A stretch of DNA of 64,000 nucleotides. Origin: Bryopsis sp. KO-2023. Lineage: Eukaryota > Chlorophyta > Ulvophyceae > Bryopsidales > Bryopsidaceae. Both the position numbers and the translations under genes were made by a program. The first letter of the stretch is position 1. The number at the start of each line of letters is the position of its first letter. Positions 56,735 through 64,000 of this stretch are shown here, piece after piece. The notes beneath the pieces are model-generated. The model was not told the origin of the DNA. It searched no databases and saw only the letters and a list, made by a program, of their open reading frames with translations. The stretch lies in assembly GCA_030272585.1 (NCBI GenBank), contig BSYQ01000011.1, forward strand, positions 3,286,001-3,350,000, written 5' to 3'.

Positions 56735-57440
56735 AAAAAAAAACAAAAAAAAAACGAACTGTTACATTCGATTTCCCTCTCTCTGTCGAAGCGATGAGAC
56801 AGACCGGTTAATTTGGGAAATCGAATGTAATGAAGATTTTCCTTGGATCAACGATTTTGTCCCCGCAGGGTACTAGCCCTGAGGGCGATTTTCCCTGCGT
56901 AGCCGGTCACGCTCCGCGCTCGCATGTCTGATTTTCGAGGCGCCATGTCGGTCGACGCTGCTCGCATGGCGGACCGGCGCGCAGCTGCAGCGAAACTGCG
57001 CGGAGCGCAGGTCCGACTCGCGCGACTTGGGTGGTTTCCAGGGCGCTGCGCGAAGCGCAGCGAACTGGCGGAGAACGAGGGGGGGAGGCGCTGCGCGAAG
57101 CGCGGCGCGGCACCATCGAAAAGGAAAGGGCGAGGGAGCTGCGCGCTGCGCAGCTCGCTCTTTTTAAAAGGTGATGGGCGAGGTCGCTGGGGGCAGCGCA
57201 GCGACCTATCAAATTAAAAAAAGTGATGGGCGAGGGAGCTGCGCAGCGCGCAGCGACCTGTTGAATTAAAAGGTGTGATGGGCGAGGGTGCTGTGCGCTG
57301 CGCGCGGCGCCCTCGCCCAGGTCTGGCTCGCTCGGAGTTGGAAAAAAAGGAAAAAACAGGAAAAAACAGCGAAAAAGAGCGCCTTGGGAAAAGGCGCTGC
57401 GCGCAGTGCGACGCGCTTTCGGTGATCGTGATCGAAAAAA

Positions 57441-58260
57441 CAACTGAGCCTTGCTTCCCTTCCCTTACAGAAATAGAAAAAAACAACTGGGCCGTTCCCC
57501 TCCCCTTGAAGCAACCCAAAAAAAACCACTCTCTCCCTTCCCATCCCCCTTGAAAAAAACTGGCACTTCCTTTTTCCTTTTCTTCAAACAAGGAAAACAA
57601 GCCTCTCTTCTCCTCTCCCCTCCTTTTCCCTTCCCTTGAAAGAACACTGCAACAAATATAAAATAAAACTGGTCCTTCCCTTCTCCCTTATAAAAAAGAG
57701 ACCCCCCCCCCTCCCTTTCCCCTTCAAAAAAATAAAAACTGGCCTATCCCTCCCCTTGAAACAGGGAAAAGGAAGCCTTTGCTCCCTTCCCTTGCTCTAC
57801 TCTGCTCCCTTCCCTTACTTGAAAACATAGAAAAAAAACTGGGCGATTCCCTTCCCCTTGAAACAAGCAACAAAAAACCAGGCCCTTCCCTTTCCCATTG
57901 AAAAGAACACCTGGCCCTTCTCTTTCCCTTTGCTCCGTCTCAAAAAAAATACCCTTCCATTCCATTCAATCGAAAAAAAACAACTCTTCCCTTCCCCCTT
58001 TTCACTTCCCAGGAACCACAGCAAACGACCTATCCTTTCCAAAAAAAAAACAAAAAAAAAACAGGCCCTTCCCTTTCCCATTGAAAAGAACACCTGGCCC
58101 TTCTCTTTCCCTTTGCTTAGCAAAAAAAATACCCTTCCATTCCATTCAATCGAAAAAAAACAACTCTTCCCTTCCCCCTTTCCACTTCCCAGGAACCACA
58201 GCAAATGACCTATCCTTTCCAAAAAAAAAACAAAAAAAAAACAGGCCCTTCCCAACCGAT
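57441..58260. repeat. Pyrimidine-rich tract with a ~180-bp tandem duplication
   Basis: The plus strand is dominated by CCCTTCCC, CCCCTTG and AAAAAA words. A unit starting GGCCCTTCCCTTTCCCATTG occurs at 57881 and 58064 and begins a third time at 58244. No coding frame is supported. Confidence 0.8.
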
Positions 58261-58619
58261 CTGTTTGCTGACGGTGTTTTTACTTCGACTGAATTCAACG
58301 TAAAAAGCTGTCAATGATGGATACCAGGAAGTTTGACAGAAGCCAGAGTTGTGGATGGGCTGCCCCTCACGCCTGCAAATGGTTCAGAGGAAGCTAGCAC
58401 TACGTTTACTGCAAGAGTTCCTTCCCTCTTTACGTTTGTGGTCTCACTTGGGAGTCGAACCCAACCTGGAACCCGCTGTGAGCATTATTTCACGTTCACT
58501 CACCTGCGTTTCTTTCGTCTCCTGGCGAATACCCTCCTCACACGAGTAAGCTCTGGTTTCTCGTGTTTCCGGTCGTCTCTGCCGCCGTCGGCCGTATCGT
58601 CAACACGCAGCGAGTCCAT
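58256..58619 (-). CDS. Possible 5' exons of a minus-strand gene cut by the repeats
   Basis: Exon 1 at 58504-58619 starts with ATG (MDSLRVDDTADGGRDD), is Arg/Lys-rich at its end (RRVFARRRKKR) and stops at a strong donor, CGCAG|GTGAGTG. An acceptor TTTGCAG at 58373 opens a frame in matching phase (REGQPIHNSGFCQ ... FYVEFSRSK) that runs into the pyrimidine-rich tract. I recognise no family. The rest of the gene, if real, would lie beyond or has been replaced by the satellite block, so this may be a broken gene. Confidence 0.3.
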
Positions 58620-58699
58620 GTCGATATCTCGAGAAAGTGTTCTCGCGGATCCCCCCCACCATTCCACCCCACCAAAACCGTGAAGCGAAATCGAAGTCC

Positions 58700-59461
58700 T
58701 CAAGGATGACGTACCTGGAAGAGTGATGTGACTCTCATCCCGTCCCTGTCATTGACGACTTCCGATTCTCGCGTAACCATCGACGATCCACGAAGATCGA
58801 GCAAGGAAAGTCGAGGAAGGAAAAAAAGGCGACGAGCGACGACGTACGCGACGACGCAGGCGTGTTGAGAACGCGAACAAGGTGAGAGAAGAAGGAGGGT
58901 GAAGTGGGTTCGACTCCCACACCTCCTGAAGGCTTATTTCCTGGAAATTCAAACATGTAGGGGTCGACAGAAAAGGTTTTAGGGAAACCTCTCCCTATTC
59001 TTCTTTGTTTTCCTTTTTCTGGCTTGGTTCCACCTTGTTCGCGTTCTTTTTTGGGAGAAACCAACTTCGTCGCCGAAAAGATCTCCCTCCTGTTGAGATT
59101 CTTTATGTTTTTCCTCATAACTTCTCTTATACCGTGTCGTTTCCGACGAAACAAAGCGCGTTGGAAACGTGGAGTCGAGGGGAAGCCACTACATACTATT
59201 TTGTCACGTTTTAAAGGAAAAACTTTAGGTCGATCGTCCTTTGACGACTTCCGGACGTCGGGAGGGATTCGGCCACCCAAATATTGTATAAAACAAAAGA
59301 AAGCTATTGTATAAGCCTAATGGAGTGCAAATAAATGATTTTTTGAGGCATTGACTATCGTGGGTGTTTCGCATGAAAAATCAGCCCAAGAAACCCCTTG
59401 AATCTTCTCTCTATTCACGGAATTTCAATGAATTCGTTTGTTTTTTCGAATATTTGTATAG
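58700..59461. other. 5' region of the Helitron-type gene, no other gene seen
   Basis: No supported exon. TATAAAAC at 59287-59294 is a possible TATA box about 170 bp upstream of the ATG. A perfect tRNA-like T-arm (GTGGGTTCGACTCCCAC) is at 58905-58921 but no matching tRNA body. The 5' end of the transposon could not be placed. Confidence 0.4.
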
Positions 59462-62400
59462 ATGACGTCAGTGGGTGAGACGAGGAGCTTCACAAGGTCC
59501 GACGTGCAAGCTCGATGGATGTGGAGGAATCAAGTGTGCGTGGGGTTGGGTATCCCAAACAGGCGAGTGATCTCTCGTGATCCTTTCGTGATCACTCCAG
59601 TGACGAGTTCCCCGTACGGGAGACAAAATTTTTCGTTATACGAGCAAATGAACGTGGCCCTAGGGGCAGAATTTTTTGTCGATCACAGTTCAGCAAACGG
59701 GGCGTGTTTTTTTAACGCCATATCCAAAGAAATAAGCGGGGACGAAACGAGTGCGGGGACCCTACGAACCTTGGTATGCGACCTGGCGGCGACGCACCCC
59801 GTGACTTTTGCCGCTTTTGAGGGGTGCACCATCGATGAGATAAAAATAAAGATAAATAACATGCGGTCCAACGATACGTGGGCGAGCACGTGGACTATTT
59901 TTGCGGCCGCGACCCTCCTCCAAACCCCTTTTGAAATACAATTATACCAACGTGACTACCCTGTATTCAAATTTAATCCTTTGTTCCCCACTCACTTGAT
60001 TACCACCAGCGCCATGGATAACGTGTTTGTTAGATTATGTAACACGAAAGGTAACCACTACGACAGGGTGTACGAGCGAAACGAGCTCCAAGCGATCACC
60101 CCCGCCTCATTACTTGCGAATATTAACGTGCCGATCGTGGGAAACAGAACTCCCCAACTCAAAAATGAAACCGGAACCGAAACGGAAACGAAAGAAGAAA
60201 GAAAAAAACGCCTTGCGAGGGAAAGAAAGAGGAAGCAACGAAGCGATGCGAAGAAAGCAAAAGAGATGAGGGATGCTGAGAAAGAAAACATTGCGAGCAA
60301 GCCCGAAACAGAGAAGGAAAAAAGGTTGGAGAAACGTGCTTTGCTGAAGCGCGAGAGGGAAGCGAAATTGTCCGAAGAAAAGAAAAAAGCATTGCGTGAA
60401 ACACACGCGAGCGAGGAACGAAAGAGAACGGACACGAGCGAAAAGAAAGCGTCCGACGAGAACACGAGGAAAGAAAACGAGCGAAAGAGGAAAAAGCAAC
60501 GAGAGGAATGGGCGACCAGAAAAAAGATCCACAAGCAAAATCTCAAACGCACGAGCGTCGACGAGCTGATTCGCGATTGGGAGCGTCACTTGGAGCAGAC
60601 CGTTACCTGGCACGGCAACGTTTGCCAGAGTTGTGGAGAGACGGGGCCGGGTGCCGACTTCAGCGATTCCACGTGTGCGAGGTGCAAGAGGAATCCGCGC
60701 TATCGACGAGCGTACAGCGAAGAGAACGGGCTCTGGCCGGATCCCGTTCCTCCCGAGCTCACCGGCCTCACCCAGATGGAGGAGATGTTGATCGCCCGTA
60801 TTCACCCTTGCATGTACATTGCGAGGATCCACAAGAGCGGGATGCATCGGTTGAGCGGTCACTTCATTGGTTTTATGGCGGACCACTCGGAGACGATCGA
60901 GGCCCTTCAGCGCCTGCCGGTGGACCCGAGAGACCTTCCTTGGGTGGTGGTCCGACAACACGGGGTTGATCGGACTCATCAGGATCACATCGTGCGACGA
61001 GGGGTTGTTCTCCGTGCCTTGCGTTGGTTGCAGAAGAACAACCCCTGGTATGCTGGGATTGAGATTGACGAGGACGTTATCGCTCGTCTTCCGGAGCACG
61101 GGAGCCCCGAGGGATTGCGAGAGTTCACCGAGCGGCAGGCCGCCCAGGCTGAGGAGGAGGGCGGGTTCCGCGCCCACGATTCGGACGACGAGGCGGACGG
61201 CGATGTGTCGATGCACTCTCATGCACCCACGACAATCCGTGGAGTTCGAGAGGTCGACAAGATCCGAGCATCTGTCACAGAGGCGATCGATCGTGCCGAG
61301 GGGAACAACGTGGCTCCCTTTCCGGTGCGAGAGAGGGAGCCGATCAAGGAGTTCATGACCCGAGGACTCTTTTCGATGGCGTTCCCCACCCTTTTCCCTT
61401 GTGGCGCTGCCGACTACACGACGGCCGGCTTTCCCGACGTCAATGGCATGCGAGAGTACGCTCTTCATCTGATGCGATGGCCGGATCGTCGTTTCGCGCG
61501 GCATCCACGCTTCAAGTTCTTGGTCGTCAATCTCGCAGATCGCAAAGCCGCGTTTTGCACGGCACGGGTGTTCCTCAAGGGGAACCTAGACATCAACAAG
61601 ATGACGGTGAAGGACTTGAAGGACCTCGTAGATGAGGGTGATTCGAGCCTTATGAGGAAGATTCTTGCCTTTGGTTCAAGGATACGAGGAACGAAGCAAT
61701 TTTGGTCCGATAGACGTGGCGAGCTGGAGGAGATGTTTCGGCAGCTCACGCACCCGGTCGAGGGTAGCCAGGGCTACATGCCCTCGCTCTTCTTCACCTT
61801 GAGCTCCGCCGAGATGTTTTGGCCACAGATCGAGACTCTCCTCCAACTCGACTACTCAGATTGTGCCACGGAGGCCCAGAGGAAGGCGAAGAAGAGGCGA
61901 GCGATGGTGGACAACGCCGATCTCATCGATGCCTACTTCTTGGAGCGATCCGAGTCGTTCCTCAAGAAGGTGATGGTGCCTTACTTCGGCGCGGACGAGT
62001 TTTGGGCGAAGATCGAGTACCAGTGGCGAGGGGCGCCCCACATGCACGGGTTCTTGTGGCTACCGGATGCGCCCAACTTGATGCGGAGCGCCCACGAGGA
62101 GATGAGCGCCGACACGAGAGCAGAGGTCATCGAGTACTTCACAGAGACAGTCGGCATCACCTTGGACATGGACGAGGACTTCCGCAGCGCTCCCTCCACG
62201 CCTCACCCGTCCACGAGGACGTACACGTCGATCGGCACGAGCGACGAGGAGCGTGCAAGGGACTTGGAGGAGCTGTTGAGGGTTCAGGGACCCCACGTGT
62301 GCACCAACAGCTGCTTCAAGTCCAAGAGGGACCGGGACTTGGGCAGGTGCAGGTTCAGGTTCCCGAGGGAGGTGCGGGCGCATGCGGAGATCGTGGAGGA

Positions 62401-64000
62401 TCCGAGGCAAAAGTACAGGCTCGAGCTCGCGAGGAGGCCCGGAAAGCAGCAGCGCTTCAACCAGTACCAGGCGCGACCGATGCTGCAGGGCTTCAGGGCC
62501 AACATCGACATACAACCTATCTTGTCGTTGACGGCCCTCTTGAGATACCTGTGCGGCTACACGTGCAAGGCCGAGGTGGAGAGCGGCGGCTTGATGGCGG
62601 TGTTTTCGGAGATCCTCGACGACGCGTGTCGCACCGCTGAGGAGGCCAACTCCATCTCGGCCGTCGTCAAGATGCTCAACCGCACCATCAAGGAGCATGA
62701 CGTATGCACGATGGAGGCCTTCCACAAGCTTGCCTCGGCCAAGCTCACGATGGCCTCTAGGACTTTCGGTGTCATAGTGCTTGACGATTCGAGAGAGATC
62801 ACCACAGAAGAGGGTGGTTTCCTTCGACGTTCGTGGATGGACGAGTACAAAAACCGTCCGGACGACATCAAGGAGTGCTTGGAGGACTTCTTTCGATGGT
62901 ACGACCTTCCGAGGAATGCGGCACCCAAGCGCAAGATGAAGCCCAAGATCATCAGGATCTTTCCGCCTTGCCGGCCAGTGCCGCGTGATGACGAGCGCTT
63001 TCCCGACTTTTGCCAGCAATACCTTATCCGCTACAAGGAGTGGAGAGACGTGGATCGGGATTTGCTTGGTGGCGGTGAGATGACTTGGGTCGAGGCATTC
63101 GATGCGTTCTTGGAGGAGCAGCCCATGCACAGGGCGATCGATTTGTTCAGAGAGGTTTCCATCGCTCCCGAGGTGGGGGATGATGATGAGGAGGAGGATG
63201 GCTCCGAGGGGAGCGACGACGACTATCGACAGTTCCCCGAGGACGAGCAGGATGATTGGATGCGGGCTTTGGCTGCCCATCCACAGTTTGCCCGACCCAT
63301 GATGGAGGCCTCCGATCATGATTGGCACGCGAGCGCGGCCCAGTACGACGTCCCGACCATGCGGACCTTCATCCAGGACGTGAGACGGGACGGCCCTTTG
63401 CCCAGAGATCGTGACCACCTCGATCGTGATCAGCTCGTTGACAGTCAACGCCTCGCGTATGACATCATCGTGGAGCATGCTCGTTCCGACGACCCTCCTC
63501 CCTTGCGCATGATCGTCGAGGGGACCGCCGGCACGGGCAAGAGTGCCCTGATTCATGCCGTCGTTGCCGCGATCGAGAGAGAGCATGGGGAGGGTTCGGT
63601 CGTGGTTGCCGCTCCGACAGGTTGTGCCGCCTTCAACGTCGGCGGTTGCACGCTCCATTCTCTATTGATGTTGCCCGTGGGCTCGAGGTGCAAGGACCTC
63701 AAGGGCAACGCCTTGAGCCTTCTTCAGGAGAGATTGAGGGGCGTGCGATATCTCATCATCGATGAGAAATCGATGATCGGGGCATCGACGTTTGCATCGA
63801 TCGACTCCCGGGGTAGACAGGCGTTTCCGGAGCACGCGGATCAGTTGTTTGGGGGCTTGTCGATTGTCATTGAGGGTGATTTCGGACAGCTCCCTCCCGT
63901 CAGCGATGCCGAGATGTTCGATCGCGGGCAGAGGCCCAAGGCGGATCGCTTGCGCGGCTTTGCTGCGTATCGTCAGTTCAGGGTGGTGGTTCGTCTCACT
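59462..64000 (+). CDS. Helitron-type transposase: OTU protease, HUH Rep, Pif1-like helicase (partial)
   Basis: One frame without a stop runs from ATG 59462 to the last base of the window (1,513 codons) and continues beyond. Residues about 65-205 form an OTU cysteine protease domain with Asp74, Cys82 (NGACFFNAIS) and His199 (GNHYDRV). Residues 240-385 are highly charged and helical. A zinc finger follows: C388QSC391 and C405ARC408. Then comes a DUF6570-like block (ELTGLTQMEEMLIARIHP ... GHFIGF). The Helitron Rep domain has FFTLSSAEMFWP, the HUH motif PHMHGFLW (His860, His862) and the two catalytic tyrosines of YLCGYTCK (Tyr1029, Tyr1033). The helicase starts with Walker A GTAGTGKS (1354-1361), IIDEKS (Asp1434) and EGDFGQLPPV (1471-1480). 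All residues needed for rolling-circle cleavage are present. OTU-bearing proteins are known among Helitron variants. The remaining helicase motifs lie outside the window. Confidence 0.92.
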   Translation, partial: MTSVGETRSFTRSDVQARWMWRNQVCVGLGIPNRRVISRDPFVITPVTSSPYGRQNFSLYEQMNVALGAEFFVDHSSANGACFFNAISKEISGDETSAGTLRTLVCDLAATHPVTFAAFEGCTIDEIKIKINNMRSNDTWASTWTIFAAATLLQTPFEIQLYQRDYPVFKFNPLFPTHLITTSAMDNVFVRLCNTKGNHYDRVYERNELQAITPASLLANINVPIVGNRTPQLKNETGTETETKEERKKRLARERKRKQRSDAKKAKEMRDAEKENIASKPETEKEKRLEKRALLKREREAKLSEEKKKALRETHASEERKRTDTSEKKASDENTRKENERKRKKQREEWATRKKIHKQNLKRTSVDELIRDWERHLEQTVTWHGNVCQSCGETGPGADFSDSTCARCKRNPRYRRAYSEENGLWPDPVPPELTGLTQMEEMLIARIHPCMYIARIHKSGMHRLSGHFIGFMADHSETIEALQRLPVDPRDLPWVVVRQHGVDRTHQDHIVRRGVVLRALRWLQKNNPWYAGIEIDEDVIARLPEHGSPEGLREFTERQAAQAEEEGGFRAHDSDDEADGDVSMHSHAPTTIRGVREVDKIRASVTEAIDRAEGNNVAPFPVREREPIKEFMTRGLFSMAFPTLFPCGAADYTTAGFPDVNGMREYALHLMRWPDRRFARHPRFKFLVVNLADRKAAFCTARVFLKGNLDINKMTVKDLKDLVDEGDSSLMRKILAFGSRIRGTKQFWSDRRGELEEMFRQLTHPVEGSQGYMPSLFFTLSSAEMFWPQIETLLQLDYSDCATEAQRKAKKRRAMVDNADLIDAYFLERSESFLKKVMVPYFGADEFWAKIEYQWRGAPHMHGFLWLPDAPNLMRSAHEEMSADTRAEVIEYFTETVGITLDMDEDFRSAPSTPHPSTRTYTSIGTSDEERARDLEELLRVQGPHVCTNSCFKSKRDRDLGRCRFRFPREVRAHAEIVEDPRQKYRLELARRPGKQQRFNQYQARPMLQGFRANIDIQPILSLTALLRYLCGYTCKAEVESGGLMAVFSEILDDACRTAEEANSISAVVKMLNRTIKEHDVCTMEAFHKLASAKLTMASRTFGVIVLDDSREITTEEGGFLRRSWMDEYKNRPDDIKECLEDFFRWYDLPRNAAPKRKMKPKIIRIFPPCRPVPRDDERFPDFCQQYLIRYKEWRDVDRDLLGGGEMTWVEAFDAFLEEQPMHRAIDLFREVSIAPEVGDDDEEEDGSEGSDDDYRQFPEDEQDDWMRALAAHPQFARPMMEASDHDWHASAAQYDVPTMRTFIQDVRRDGPLPRDRDHLDRDQLVDSQRLAYDIIVEHARSDDPPPLRMIVEGTAGTGKSALIHAVVAAIEREHGEGSVVVAAPTGCAAFNVGGCTLHSLLMLPVGSRCKDLKGNALSLLQERLRGVRYLIIDEKSMIGASTFASIDSRGRQAFPEHADQLFGGLSIVIEGDFGQLPPVSDAEMFDRGQRPKADRLRGFAAYRQFRVVVRLT
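59462..64000 (+). mobile_element. Helitron (partial; ends not seen)
   Basis: Called from its Rep-helicase gene. Helitrons insert without target duplication and have short, weak terminal signals, so the left end between the minus-strand exon pieces (58619) and 59462 could not be fixed. The gene has a GC content above the surrounding host introns and shows no decay. Confidence 0.75.

Larger units (their letters stand above)
48100..57440. repeat. Satellite-like repeat block
   Basis: About 9.3 kb made of recurring modules with no conserved coding frame. Common words are GGGCGCTGCGCGCAGCGCCC-type palindromes, CCAAGTCGCGCCAGTCCGAC, GTTCGCTGGGAGTTCG followed by a long A-run, and AAATCGAATGTAA. Frames of about 200 codons exist on both strands of the same segment, as expected from a high-GC palindromic sequence. 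The block starts about 0.2 kb from the GALE start codon. Confidence 0.85.

Noticed and set aside
57881-58250. Coding repeats in the pyrimidine-rich tract
   Set aside because: Frames encode only Phe/Lys/Pro-rich low-complexity sequence and exist on both strands.
58850-58930. tRNA gene suggested by a perfect T-arm GTGGGTTCGACTCCCAC
   Set aside because: No D-arm, anticodon arm or matching 5' acceptor strand could be placed upstream at tRNA spacing. The similar inverted string at about 58449-58463 also lacks a tRNA body.

Overview
The window looks like nuclear DNA from a photosynthetic eukaryote of the green lineage (Viridiplantae; a green or streptophyte alga is the best guess). Three things point there: an F-box plus Tubby fusion gene, an architecture known from plants and green algae; a nuclear gene for a group II intron maturase-like protein with a dead reverse-transcriptase site, as in plant nMAT proteins; and a decayed plastid-type rpl14 copy inside an intron of that gene. 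Genes are intron-rich with GT-AG introns. Introns and spacers are AT-rich and studded with homopolymer runs of A/T and, unusually, of G/C. I rebuilt exon chains by hand from splice signals, reading phase and conserved motifs.

Layout. 1-10361: a coiled-coil ORF, then a hAT-type element with 18-bp terminal inverted repeats and a perfect 8-bp target duplication. A Ty3/Gypsy chromovirus with one long gag-pol frame and very short LTRs sits inside it. 10547-11406: a GDAP1-like glutathione S-transferase family gene. 12691-16608 or 16797 (minus): the maturase-like gene. 16796 or 16961-24151 (plus, divergent from it): a 14-exon plasma-membrane-type Ca2+-ATPase. 25640-26740 (minus): an unrecognised basic, proline-rich protein. 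28871-31223 (plus): a Z-alpha domain protein with a long low-complexity tail, the most striking host gene here. 31983-35771 (plus): the F-box/Tubby-like gene, with a TA-flanked MITE in one intron. 36967-40502 (plus): a GT8 glycogenin-like glycosyltransferase with a 600-residue repetitive tail. 44939-47887 (minus): a seven-exon UDP-glucose 4-epimerase.

48.1-57.4 kb is a large satellite-like block. It holds a 2,460-bp higher-order repeat (two full copies and one partial, nearly identical), a 51-bp hairpin-rich minisatellite, a 417-bp fold-back palindrome and a recurring ~165-bp core. A pyrimidine-rich tract follows, then two exon-like pieces of a minus-strand gene that run into the repeats. From 59462 to the end of the window runs one unbroken plus-strand frame of 1,513 codons. 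It encodes an OTU protease domain, a zinc finger, a Helitron HUH/Y2 Rep nuclease and the start of a Pif1-family helicase, so it is an apparently intact Helitron-type transposase that continues past the window.

The host genes are ordinary cellular functions (Ca2+ export, sugar nucleotide and glucan metabolism, organelle RNA splicing) with no sign of operon-like grouping. The interest lies in the Z-alpha protein, the maturase with its plastid-derived intron, the Helitron, and the nested and palindromic repeats.
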